From Clostridiales bacterium (GTDB lineage Bacteria; Bacillota; Clostridia; Christensenellales; CAG-138): a DNA stretch of 62,134 nt. Positions 14,295 through 22,917 of the stretch are shown here, piece after piece (position 1 is the first letter of the stretch; each line of letters begins with the position of its first letter). The stretch lies in assembly GCA_004558525.1 (NCBI GenBank), contig SFCQ01000010.1, positions 1 through 62,134 of the forward strand, read 5' to 3'. Under the pieces are notes generated by a model that was not told the DNA's origin, ran no database searches, and saw only the letters and a program-made list of their open reading frames with translations. The position numbers and the translations under genes were made by a program.

Positions 14295-16227
14295 GCACGA
14301 GCATGAGCATCATCATGCGCATGGCTGCGGTTGTAGCTGCAGCTGCCATGACGATGACTGCTGCGGGCATGGCCATTCTCACGGCGCTGATCCTGACGGT
14401 ATAAAAAAGGAGATAGTATTCATTGCTGTAAGCGCAGCGCTTACAGCAATAGCGCTGCTGTTCCTTGATGGCACTGTAAAGATGATAGCGTTGCTTGCTG
14501 CTTATTTTGCAGCTGGGGCGGAGATACTGTTCAATGCCTTCAAGGGAGTTGTAAAGGGAAGGATAGTTGACGAAAACTTTCTTATGAGCGTTGCGACTAT
14601 TGGCGCCATAGCGCTTGGCGATTATTTTGAAGGCGTTATGGTCATGCTGCTTTACAGAATAGGCGAGCTGTTGCAGGGTATAGCCGTGGGGCGTTCGCAA
14701 CGCTCGATAAAGCAGGTGCTTGACCTTAGGCCGGATACCGTAAGGCTTGATATAAACGGTCAATTTATGGTGCAGCCTGCCGAAAGGGCTAAAGCTGGCG
14801 ATATCTTCGAGGTGCTTCCGGGCGAGCGCATTCCGCTTGACGGAATGGTGATAGAGGGCGAGAGCTTTATAGACCTTTCCGCAATAACGGGAGAATCTGT
14901 GCCGGTACATGTCGGCAAAAATGATGAACTTATCTCCGGCGGCATAAACAAATCCGGCCGCATAGTGGCAATAGCCGCCAAAGAAGCCGGAGAATCCACC
15001 GCAAGCCGCATAATACATGCGGTTGAAGAGGCTGCGGAATCAAAGCCGAGGATGGAAAGCTTTATTACCAGCTTTGCAAGGGTGTACACTCCGGCCGTAA
15101 TGGCGCTTACCGTGCTCGTTGCCGCAATCCCGCCGCTATTCGGGCTTGGCGATTGGACAACATGGATACACCGCGGCCTGCTGCTGCTGGTCATATCATG
15201 CCCGTGCGCGCTTGTTCTCAGCGTGCCGCTTACATTCTTTGCCGGACTTGCAAGGCAGTCAAATTCCGGTATATTGTTCAAGGCCGCAAACGTAATGGAG
15301 GCGCTTTGCAGTGTTAAGGCTGTTGCGCTTGATAAAACCGGCACCATAACAAAGGGCAGCTTCAACGTTACCAGCGTGAACTGCGAGAAGGGCTTTGATG
15401 AGGAGGAGCTTATCAACCTTGCCGCCGCGCTTGAAGCAAAAAGCACCCATCCGATAGCCCATGCCATAGTGAGCGCCGCAAAGGGCGGCTATGAAACTGA
15501 GAGTATGGAGGAAATAGCGGGCTTTGGCGTGAGGGGAGAAGTAAACGGAAAAACTGTGCTTGTGGGCAACAAAAAGCTCATGCGCAGCGAAGGGATAAGC
15601 TATCCTGATAGTAGTGAGCGCGGGACGACCGTGCTGGTTGCTGTTGACGGCAGGTTTGCAGGCAGCATAATAATTGACGATACCATAAAGGAGAATAGCG
15701 CAATGGCCATAGCTTCGCTTAAGAAGCAAGGGCTTGCCGTTGCGCTGCTTACCGGAGACGGCGATTCCGCCGCGAGGGCTGTTGCAGAAGAGGCCGGCAT
15801 AGAGAGCGTATATGCTTCGCTTATGCCTGGAGAAAAGCTTGAGACGCTCAAGGAGTTAAGAGCAAAGCATGGCCCCGTGATGTTCGTTGGCGATGGCATA
15901 AACGATTCCGTTGTGCTTTCGGGCGCCGACGTCGGCTGCGCAATGGGCATAGGCGGAACAGACGCCGCCGTAGAGGCTGCCGATATGGTGCTTATGGGCG
16001 AAGAGCTTGCCGCGCTTCCCAAAGCTATCGATATATCGAAGCGCACCATAATAGTCGCCAAGGAAAACGTCGTATTCGCGCTGGCGGTCAAGCTGGCGGT
16101 AATGGTGCTTGGCATAATGGGCGCGGCAGAAATGTGGATGGCCGTATTTGCCGATGTCGGTACCGCGCTTATATGTGTGCTTAATGCGGTACGATTGCTC
16201 CCCATAATGAAAAAGGAGCAAAAATGA
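14272..16227 (+). CDS. P1B-type heavy-metal-exporting ATPase (ZntA/CadA-like)
   Basis: A 651-residue membrane pump that exports Zn, Cd or Pb at the cost of ATP. Key motifs: SCPCALV in the transport helix (about residue 308), the phosphorylation site DKTGT (about 353), the HP motif STHPIAHA, and the hinge GDGINDS; TGES lies in the actuator domain. The usual N-terminal HMA domain is missing. In its place residues 7-38 form a His- and Cys-rich tail (HEHEHHHAHGCGCSCSC, then CCGHGHSHG) that should bind several metal ions. The ATG at 14272 follows AAGGAGGAAA and lies within the end of the repressor gene, so the two are translationally coupled. The CPC motif and the CadC-like partner favour Zn/Cd/Pb over Cu. 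Confidence 0.93.
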   Translation: MSNKTRHEHEHEHHHAHGCGCSCSCHDDDCCGHGHSHGADPDGIKKEIVFIAVSAALTAIALLFLDGTVKMIALLAAYFAAGAEILFNAFKGVVKGRIVDENFLMSVATIGAIALGDYFEGVMVMLLYRIGELLQGIAVGRSQRSIKQVLDLRPDTVRLDINGQFMVQPAERAKAGDIFEVLPGERIPLDGMVIEGESFIDLSAITGESVPVHVGKNDELISGGINKSGRIVAIAAKEAGESTASRIIHAVEEAAESKPRMESFITSFARVYTPAVMALTVLVAAIPPLFGLGDWTTWIHRGLLLLVISCPCALVLSVPLTFFAGLARQSNSGILFKAANVMEALCSVKAVALDKTGTITKGSFNVTSVNCEKGFDEEELINLAAALEAKSTHPIAHAIVSAAKGGYETESMEEIAGFGVRGEVNGKTVLVGNKKLMRSEGISYPDSSERGTTVLVAVDGRFAGSIIIDDTIKENSAMAIASLKKQGLAVALLTGDGDSAARAVAEEAGIESVYASLMPGEKLETLKELRAKHGPVMFVGDGINDSVVLSGADVGCAMGIGGTDAAVEAADMVLMGEELAALPKAIDISKRTIIVAKENVVFALAVKLAVMVLGIMGAAEMWMAVFADVGTALICVLNAVRLLPIMKKEQK

Positions 16228-16280
16228 CTGTTGTGTGATAGAATATAAAACAGAATAATACTAAGTGGAGGTACTGCGCT

Positions 16281-16745
16281 ATGGAAACTGCATACGATAT
16301 GGCAGCCGCTTTGGCACGGTACCTTTTTATTATGATAATGCTGTATGTTATTATAGCGTCGGCTGTGCTGTCGATAAAGGAAGCGCGGATAATGCATGCA
16401 GCGAGAAAACGCGCAAGGCTGAGCGTAAGGTATATCGAAATGCTTGCTCCTGATGATGTGCGGGGCAAACGCTTTTATCTTAATGGGGACTGCACTATGG
16501 GCAGCGGCAATAATGACGATATAGCTATACCGTCAAGCGATCTTAAGAAGAAGCACGCAAGGTTCTTTGAATACAAAGGCGATATGTGCGTATCAGTAAA
16601 GCAACGGCGATTCTTTGAGGTTAATGGGGAAAGGCCTTTAAGCAAGACCGTGCCGCTTTGTGATGGCGACAAGGTATGGATAAGGGACGTTTGCTTTATA
16701 TGCCACGGGCACAGGGAAGAGGAGGCGAAAAATGGGCTCCTTTAA
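16281..16745 (+). CDS. Membrane-anchored FHA-domain protein
   Basis: The 154-residue protein begins with a single membrane helix (about residues 8-31) and a basic stretch, followed by a forkhead-associated domain: FYLNGDCTMGSGNNDDIAIP gives the GxxxxDI.I-type strand, then the SSDLKKKHARF motif with the conserved Ser and His, and VNGE at the end. FHA domains bind phosphothreonine. The gene starts the FHA-FtsW-PBP operon and overlaps ftsW by 14 nt. In actinobacteria similar FHA proteins are targets of the PASTA kinase; the prkC/prpC pair of this genome lies at 51687-54268, so a functional link is plausible but inferred. GTGGAGG precedes the ATG. Confidence 0.85.
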   Translation: METAYDMAAALARYLFIMIMLYVIIASAVLSIKEARIMHAARKRARLSVRYIEMLAPDDVRGKRFYLNGDCTMGSGNNDDIAIPSSDLKKKHARFFEYKGDMCVSVKQRRFFEVNGERPLSKTVPLCDGDKVWIRDVCFICHGHREEEAKNGLL

Positions 16746-18057
16746 GCGTATAGGCGTTGCGAGGGTATTGGCGGCAGTGCTGCTGTTTGCATTTGCCGCG
16801 TTTGTTCTGCTCAGCTTTTCAAAGGAAGCGTTTGACGCAAAAGCATTGCTGTTTATGGCGCTTGTTATGCTGCTTATACTGGTGCAGCATATGCTTTTAG
16901 CCTGGCTCCTTCCGCATGGGGACAGGCTTATGGCAATGCTCGTATCCTTTCTTATGACCGTTGGCCTTGTGATACAGTATAGGCTGAACAGCTCCAATGC
17001 GCTTAATCAGCTCGTGTTCTCCTGCATAGGCATAGTCGCTATGCTCATAATGCTGGTGCTGATGAAAAAACCGGTAGTAATGCTGTATCTTAGGATACCG
17101 GCGGCCATAGCAAGCGTTGGCATACTTTTGGCGCTGCTTTTTATAGGCAAGGAGTACGGCGGCGCTGTAAACTGGATAAGCATAGCGGGCATAATGTTCC
17201 AGCCGTCTGAATTTGTAAAGGTGGCCATGATACTTATACTTGCAGGCTCAATGAGCGAGAAGACAGAGGTAAAAAAGCTTATAATGCCAACATTGTTTGC
17301 CGTTACGGTGGCGGCCCTTCTTGTTATCCAGCGCGACCTTGGCGCCGCAATGCTTATGGCTATGGTGTATCTTACCATGTTTTATGCCTCAACGGGCAAG
17401 CTTGGAACTACTCTGCTTGGCGCGGCTGCCTGCGGCGCGGGCGCAACGGCAAGCTATTTTATATTCGGTCATGTGCGGCGCAGGGTTGCTGTTTGGCAGG
17501 ACCCATGGGCAACGTATTCGACGAGCGGCTTCCAGATAGCGCAGGGCCTTATGGCGATAGCCTCCGGCGGTTTATGGGGAATGGGCCTTGGCGAAGGATC
17601 GCCCAAGCTTATTCCGGCTTATCAAACTGACTATATATTTGCCGTGATATGCGAGGAATTTGGCATAGTATTCGGAATAGGCATAATGGCGATATATCTG
17701 TTGATAGTCATTAGGGGCTGCATGACCGCGCTAAATTCAAACAACAGATTCGTTTCGCTTTGCGCGTTCGGCGCAAGCGCGCTCATCGCCGTGCAGGCGT
17801 TTATAATAATAGGCGGGGTCATAAAGCTGATACCGTTGACAGGAATAACGATGCCTTATGTGAGCTATGGCGGCAGCTCGCTTATAGCGTGCATGATGCT
17901 GCACGGCGTATTGCAGTCCGCGGCTGATTATAACGGCCGCATGCTTGAACGCGAGCTTTATGACGAGCAATACGGCGCTGATAACGGATACGATGAATAC
18001 GATGATGAAGCCGGCGATGACGGAGCTTATGAATACAGCGGGGAGGGGGAAGCATGA
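16732..18057 (+). CDS. FtsW/RodA/SpoVE-family lipid II glycosyltransferase
   Basis: A 441-residue polytopic membrane protein of the SEDS family, which polymerises lipid II into glycan strands with a partner class B PBP. Diagnostic segments are FQPSEFVKVAMIL, IQRDLGAAMLM, the YQTDYIFAVICEEFG loop with the catalytic-site aspartate, and the C-terminal LTGITMPYVSYGGSSLIA. About 50 strongly acidic residues (DEYDDEAGDDGAYEYSGEGE) follow the last helix, an unusual cytosolic tail. The gene overlaps the FHA gene upstream and the PBP gene downstream (ATGA), so the three are a unit. GAGGAGG lies before the ATG. Confidence 0.92.
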   Translation: MGSFKRIGVARVLAAVLLFAFAAFVLLSFSKEAFDAKALLFMALVMLLILVQHMLLAWLLPHGDRLMAMLVSFLMTVGLVIQYRLNSSNALNQLVFSCIGIVAMLIMLVLMKKPVVMLYLRIPAAIASVGILLALLFIGKEYGGAVNWISIAGIMFQPSEFVKVAMILILAGSMSEKTEVKKLIMPTLFAVTVAALLVIQRDLGAAMLMAMVYLTMFYASTGKLGTTLLGAAACGAGATASYFIFGHVRRRVAVWQDPWATYSTSGFQIAQGLMAIASGGLWGMGLGEGSPKLIPAYQTDYIFAVICEEFGIVFGIGIMAIYLLIVIRGCMTALNSNNRFVSLCAFGASALIAVQAFIIIGGVIKLIPLTGITMPYVSYGGSSLIACMMLHGVLQSAADYNGRMLERELYDEQYGADNGYDEYDDEAGDDGAYEYSGEGEA

Positions 18058-19526
18058 AAACGAGAAGAAGCATAAAGACGATGCTTGTTGTTTTTGTGCT
18101 TATGTTCGCCCTGCTTGCGGCATATTTGATTTATGTAATAGATGCCTATGGCGCATATTGGTTTTCAAGCCCATATAACACAAGGGTAGAAAAGCAGAAA
18201 AAAGCCGTTATTGCCGGCGATATAACGGATAGAAACTCTATTGTGCTTGCGTCAAGCGATGATGATGGCGAAAGGATGTACAATGCCGACGATGCGATAC
18301 GCCTATCTACGGCGCATGCCGTGGGTGATAACTTTGGGCAGACGCTTGGCGCACAGGCGCTGCTTTCAAAGTATCTGTTGGGATTTGAGCAAAACGCGGG
18401 CGATAGGCTGAGCTATCTTTTTTCTGATGAAAAGAGGCACGGCTCAAATGCCGTGCTTACGATAGACGCGGCTCTTTGCGCATACGCTCAAGAGCAGCTT
18501 GGTGAAAACGACGGCGCGGTAATAGTGATGAACTACAAAACCGGGGAGCTGCTCGTTATGACCGCATCGCCCGCATTTGATCCAAAGCTCATGCGAGGGT
18601 ATCTTGATGGCGAGACCGAGCTTGCTGACGGCGCAATGGTGAACAGGGCTACTATGGGCCGCTATACTCCGGGCTCTACCTTTAAGCTTGTAACTGCCGT
18701 TGCGGCATTAAGATATATTCCTGGCATAGAGAACAGAAAATTTGCATGCGATGGGCCGCTTGCCTTTGATGCGAAAACGGGCAGGCTTGCGGCGCTTGCA
18801 GACGCCATTGACGGGGATGGAAGCGTTAAAGAGGGTTATGCGCTGCTAAGGGATTTTGAGGACGAGATACATGGCGAAATAACCCTCAGCGATGCGATAG
18901 CGCACTCCTGCAACCACACGTTTGCGCTTATTGCGCTTGAGCTTGGCGCGGACAAGCTGACTAAAGCGGCAAGCGAGCTTGGCATAGGCGGCGAATATAT
19001 TTTTGATGAGCTTGTTGCCTACTGCGGCAGCATGGAAAAGCCTGTGACGGATTATGAGCTTGCATGGTCCGGCGTTGGGCAACACAAGGATATAATAACG
19101 CCCATACAGCTTTGCCTTATAACCTCCGCCATAGCGAACGACGGCGTCGTCATGCAGCCTAAGCTATGTCTTAAGGTGGTCGATAGAAATGGAAAAGAGA
19201 TAAAAGGAATAGAGAGCGAAGAATATAAGACCATATTGAAGGGCAATGAAGCGGATTTTATGAAAGAGGCAATGCGCAAGACCGTGAGCGAAGGAACCGG
19301 AAAAAATGCGGCTGTTTCAGGCGCAGTGATATGCGGAAAAACAGGGACGGCCGAGGTATCATCATCCGGCAGGTTCAAGCCGCACGCTTGGTTTACCGGC
19401 TTTGTTGCGGATGAGGCGCACCCATACGCCATAACCGTTATAGTAGAAAACGGCGGAGGCGGAGGGAAGGTAGCGGCCCCCGTGGCCTCAGCCGTTATTG
19501 AAAAAGCTTTGAGCCTTGGCTATTAG
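18054..19526 (+). CDS. Class B penicillin-binding protein (transpeptidase)
   Basis: A 490-residue protein with an N-terminal membrane anchor (about residues 8-30) and a periplasm-facing transpeptidase domain. Active-site motifs are complete: SxxK as GSTFK, SxN as SCN in AHSCNHTF, and KTG as GKTGTAE. The N-terminal non-catalytic part is short, as in PbpA of actinobacteria, and lacks the large dimerisation region of PBP2/PBP3. It is translationally coupled to the SEDS gene, forming the usual SEDS-bPBP synthase pair. The FHA partner suggests control by Ser/Thr phosphorylation. Transcription converges with the minus-strand gene ending at 19647. Confidence 0.92.
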   Translation: MKTRRSIKTMLVVFVLMFALLAAYLIYVIDAYGAYWFSSPYNTRVEKQKKAVIAGDITDRNSIVLASSDDDGERMYNADDAIRLSTAHAVGDNFGQTLGAQALLSKYLLGFEQNAGDRLSYLFSDEKRHGSNAVLTIDAALCAYAQEQLGENDGAVIVMNYKTGELLVMTASPAFDPKLMRGYLDGETELADGAMVNRATMGRYTPGSTFKLVTAVAALRYIPGIENRKFACDGPLAFDAKTGRLAALADAIDGDGSVKEGYALLRDFEDEIHGEITLSDAIAHSCNHTFALIALELGADKLTKAASELGIGGEYIFDELVAYCGSMEKPVTDYELAWSGVGQHKDIITPIQLCLITSAIANDGVVMQPKLCLKVVDRNGKEIKGIESEEYKTILKGNEADFMKEAMRKTVSEGTGKNAAVSGAVICGKTGTAEVSSSGRFKPHAWFTGFVADEAHPYAITVIVENGGGGGKVAAPVASAVIEKALSLGY

Positions 19527-19646
19527 GTAGGCTCTGATTAATTCGGCACGGCGTCATGGCGGCTGATTATTCCGTCATAGCTTATGCAAAAAGCCAAGGT
19601 ATAGCTGCGCTGTGCCAGCCGTCACTCATTTAATGAGCACCTCTGC

Positions 19647-20777
19647 TTAGCTTGCGTAGTATGCAAGCAGCAGATCTACCATCATGCCGTAGCTGTTTAC
19701 ACCGTCCTCCTGCTTGTTGAATTTAAGATAAGTGTCGTTCATATTATCAACAGCTTCTTCTATTGGGCCTTCATATGTGTCCCAATATTTGTTATAGTCG
19801 GCAATGTCGCGAAGCATGGCCTCGCTGTAGTATTCGCTTACTAGCGTATCATAAAGCTGCTTATCGCATTTATAAAGCTGGTTAGCTGAATTTATAAGCG
19901 CAAGCATCGTGCCTGAATAGCGCACGGAAGCATCAAGCGAATATGTGCAGGCAAGATAGCTTACAAAGTTCGCTTCATCCTCCCTTGCTACGCCAAGATA
20001 ATGCGCTGTTTCATGCGCGGCTGAGGCGGCTATCAGCAGCGGCGGCTGGTCTATATTTACGTTAGCCTCAGCCGTATACGGAATGTATATTCCGGATATG
20101 CCTCCATATGACATGCCCTCGGACAGGCGTACCCCCTTGGCTGGATATACAGTGCCTGAGAATATCGGCTGGTCGGCGCTCAAAAGCCTGTAAGCTGCGG
20201 GTATTTTTGAAAACTCCTTTTTATAGCCTGCTTCAAACGTGAATACGCCGTTTTCGTCTTCTTTCAGCTGCGCCCTTGCCTCGCCGGCGGAGGAGGCGAG
20301 CTTTATGCAAAGCGCATTAAGCTCCTCAACAGGCCTCTTTTCTATGCTAAGGTCCATTCTTTGGTACAGTGAAGGCCGCATGTAGTTGAAGCCCCAATAG
20401 ATGTAGAATAATGCGAACATAAACGAGGCGAACACGCACAGACCCATTATGAAGCTCATGAACCTGGCAAACCTGAGCCTGCCGCTTATAAGCTTTATCA
20501 CATGCACTGCTATAAGAACAAGCAGCGCAATAACAAGCGCCAGCACAAGACATTCCGCTACCGATACCGATTTGGTAAGGGAGCTTGCGTAGCCCAATGC
20601 GCGGCTGATATAAGGATAAACGGATGAGCTGTACAGCTTCTCCGTCATATCCGGGTATTTTTGCGCAAGCCAAGTAAGCCCATAAAACACGGGTATGAGC
20701 AAAAGCCAGGGCAGCTTTCTGAAAAACGGTCTCCATTCGCCCTTGTAGGGACTTGTTTTACTTCTTTTGTGTTCCAT
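19647..20777 (-). CDS. DUF3810-family membrane protein with HExxH metalloprotease motif
   Basis: The protein of 376 residues has three hydrophobic segments in the first 140 residues, then an extracytoplasmic domain. It contains HETAHYLGVAREDEANF, an HExxH zinc-protease-like motif with a downstream glutamate in EDEANF, typical of DUF3810. The family is inferred to contain membrane zinc peptidases, substrate unknown. I prefer the ATG at 20777 (MEHKRSK); an upstream ATG at 20807 is possible and neither has a clear Shine-Dalgarno. A TATAAT box lies only about 10 nt before the ATG at 20777. The next minus-strand gene upstream is also exported, and the two may be cotranscribed. Confidence 0.8.
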   Translation of the reverse strand: MEHKRSKTSPYKGEWRPFFRKLPWLLLIPVFYGLTWLAQKYPDMTEKLYSSSVYPYISRALGYASSLTKSVSVAECLVLALVIALLVLIAVHVIKLISGRLRFARFMSFIMGLCVFASFMFALFYIYWGFNYMRPSLYQRMDLSIEKRPVEELNALCIKLASSAGEARAQLKEDENGVFTFEAGYKKEFSKIPAAYRLLSADQPIFSGTVYPAKGVRLSEGMSYGGISGIYIPYTAEANVNIDQPPLLIAASAAHETAHYLGVAREDEANFVSYLACTYSLDASVRYSGTMLALINSANQLYKCDKQLYDTLVSEYYSEAMLRDIADYNKYWDTYEGPIEEAVDNMNDTYLKFNKQEDGVNSYGMMVDLLLAYYAS

Positions 20778-20824
20778 ATATAGAATTATACCACCATTGG
20801 CGACCATGTTATATAGCCAAAATG

Positions 20825-21319
20825 TTAACTTTCGCAGTCGAAAAGCATATCTGCAAGCTTTTGCATCTCATCTTCGTCTGGCGATTCTATAAGCGTTGTG
20901 ATCCTCACGCCGGTCTCTCCTTCAGGGAACATATATAGGCTCGGACCAAGCCTGAGCTTATTCTCATATACCCTCGCGTGCAAAAGCGCAAGCGGCAAAT
21001 AACCGTCAGCATAGCTGAATATGCTCACCTCGCCCCAATCGCAGCCGAGATTTTGATAAAACAGCTCGTTCCTGTATACCGGCACATCGTAAATGTAAGC
21101 AAAGCCGTTTACGTCTGTATAGGCGGCTTTTTTGCGCTCGGCAATAACTATTTTTGCGTTTGCCACCGGCTCTAAGGTATATGCGTTTATCGCCCGCACG
21201 CGTATACTGCCTGAAGCCGGCCTATTAAACGCGGTCAAGCAGAATATAGCCGCCGCCATCAGCAAAAGCGCTATAATAATGGCTGTAATAGTATTTTTAA
21301 TGCTATGTTTGGCTTTCAT
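20825..21319 (-). CDS. Membrane-anchored protein with carboxypeptidase-regulatory-like domain
   Basis: From the ATG at 21319 the product is 164 residues: a basic start (MKAKHSIKN), one membrane helix (TAIIIALLLMAAAIFCLTAF) and an extracellular beta-sandwich starting GSIRVRAINAYTLEPVANAK, where the V.A.I.....T.. pattern followed by TDVNGFAYI is characteristic of CarboxypepD_reg-like domains. These domains aid adhesion or folding of partners; no enzymatic motif is seen. A longer frame to 21400 would run into the pgi promoter region and is unlikely. The start lacks a good Shine-Dalgarno, so position is uncertain by a few codons. Function unknown. Confidence 0.65.
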   Translation of the reverse strand: MKAKHSIKNTITAIIIALLLMAAAIFCLTAFNRPASGSIRVRAINAYTLEPVANAKIVIAERKKAAYTDVNGFAYIYDVPVYRNELFYQNLGCDWGEVSIFSYADGYLPLALLHARVYENKLRLGPSLYMFPEGETGVRITTLIESPDEDEMQKLADMLFDCES

Positions 21320-21390
21320 GCTATAAAATATGCTGAGCATGGGCCAAGATATGTGATATAATCTAACAAAGTGAAAACGGAGGAACTTGC

Positions 21391-22818
21391 ATGAACGCAT
21401 TATATAAAGACGCCGCGTGGCAGAAGAGCATGCAGCTTAAGCTCGACTTTAACGGCATGATGAAGCAGTTTGTAGGCGAACATGGCCTTGACCCTGACGA
21501 GCTTAACAAGAATAAAGAAATGTACGATGCTGCCGCCGCCAGCATGGCCGCAAAGCGGGCGCAGATGAAGTGGCGCGAGCTTCCGTATAATCAGGCGGAG
21601 GTCGTCGGTAGAATAAAGAAGCTTGCTTCAAAAATAAACAAAGAGTATGAAGCGTTTGTGGTGCTTGGCATAGGCGGCAGCGCGCTGGGGCCTATCGCTG
21701 TGCAGCAGGCGCTTTCTCACCTCCGCTATAACGACCTGCCTAAAGAGAAGCGCGGCGGGCCAAGGTTTTATGTTGAGGATAATATCGACCCTGAGCGCAT
21801 GGCGTCCCTGCTTGATGTAATAGACGTTGAAAAGACAATCTTCAACGTTATAACCAAGTCCGGCGGCACGAGCGAGACGATGTCGCAGCTTTTGTATATT
21901 ACAAGGCTGCTCAAGGATAAGCTTGGCGACGGATGGACAAAGCATGTTATAGCCACAACAGACGAACATAAGGGCAATCTTATCAAAATAGCTAAAGCCA
22001 ACGGCCTTGAAACTTTTTTTGTGCCCGATGGCGTTGGGGGAAGGTTTTCTGAGCTTTGCCCGGTTGGGCTTATTGCGGCGGCGGTTTGTGGGATAGATAT
22101 AGAGGAGCTTCTTGAAGGGGCAAAGTACATGGATACGCTATGCTCCGCGGCTGAGCCCGGAAAGAATCCCGCCTACATGGCGGCGGCGCTTGAGGTGATG
22201 GCCATGCAAAAGGGCTGCAACGTTGGCGTTATCATGCCGTATGCCGATTCGCTCAAATACATAGCCGATTGGTATGCCCAGCTTTGGGCAGAATCGCTCG
22301 GCAAAAAGACCGATAACAGCGGCAACATAGTCCATACCGGCCAAACGCCGGTAAAGGCGCTTGGCGTAACGGATCAGCATTCTCAGGTGCAGCTTTATAC
22401 GGAAGGCCCCTTTGACAAGGTGATAACATTTATTGCAGTGGATAGATACAGAAATGATGTAACCATACCGCATAGCTTTGACGATATAGCTGACGTTGCC
22501 TTTTTAAGCGGACACAGCTTCAACGAGCTTATAAAGAGCGAGCAGCTCGCTACGGAGTACGCCGTTACGCGTTCGGGCCACATGAACAAGACTATAACGC
22601 TGCCCGAGGTCAATCCCTTTACGATAGGCGAGCTTTTGTGCATGTTTGAGCTGCAAACAGCGTTTGCGGGCGAGCTTTTGAACATAAACGCATTTGATCA
22701 GCCTGGCGTGGAGGAAGGCAAAAACGCAACATACGCCATGCTTGGCAAGCGAGGCTATGATGAAAAACGCGCTGAGCTTAAGGCGGCCCCGGCAAAAATG
22801 AGCGAATACATTGTATAA
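21391..22818 (+). CDS. pgi: Glucose-6-phosphate isomerase
   Basis: Pgi interconverts glucose-6-phosphate and fructose-6-phosphate in glycolysis and gluconeogenesis. The 475-residue protein contains VLGIGGSALGP, the phosphate-binding SGGTSET loop, GVGGRFSELCPVGL, AESLGKK, TDQHSQVQLY with the catalytic His, and FDQPGVEEGK with the C-terminal catalytic Lys. Length fits Firmicutes enzymes. A -10 TATAAT at about 21355 and GGAGGA before the ATG indicate its own promoter, divergent from the minus-strand gene at 21319. A short hairpin AAGCCC/GGGCTT (22844-22858) follows the gene. Confidence 0.96.
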   Translation: MNALYKDAAWQKSMQLKLDFNGMMKQFVGEHGLDPDELNKNKEMYDAAAASMAAKRAQMKWRELPYNQAEVVGRIKKLASKINKEYEAFVVLGIGGSALGPIAVQQALSHLRYNDLPKEKRGGPRFYVEDNIDPERMASLLDVIDVEKTIFNVITKSGGTSETMSQLLYITRLLKDKLGDGWTKHVIATTDEHKGNLIKIAKANGLETFFVPDGVGGRFSELCPVGLIAAAVCGIDIEELLEGAKYMDTLCSAAEPGKNPAYMAAALEVMAMQKGCNVGVIMPYADSLKYIADWYAQLWAESLGKKTDNSGNIVHTGQTPVKALGVTDQHSQVQLYTEGPFDKVITFIAVDRYRNDVTIPHSFDDIADVAFLSGHSFNELIKSEQLATEYAVTRSGHMNKTITLPEVNPFTIGELLCMFELQTAFAGELLNINAFDQPGVEEGKNATYAMLGKRGYDEKRAELKAAPAKMSEYIV

Positions 22819-22917
22819 ACTTGTGGCCGCTTTGTAAAATAAAGCCCCAAGGGCTTAACATGAAGCTGATTTTAGTATAAAATCAATCCAACCTACCCTG
22901 ATCGGAGGAAAGAACTG

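Noticed and set aside
14242..15018. 258-codon minus-strand ORF opposite the metal ATPase
   Set aside because: Shadow of a conserved P-type ATPase frame, no start signals.
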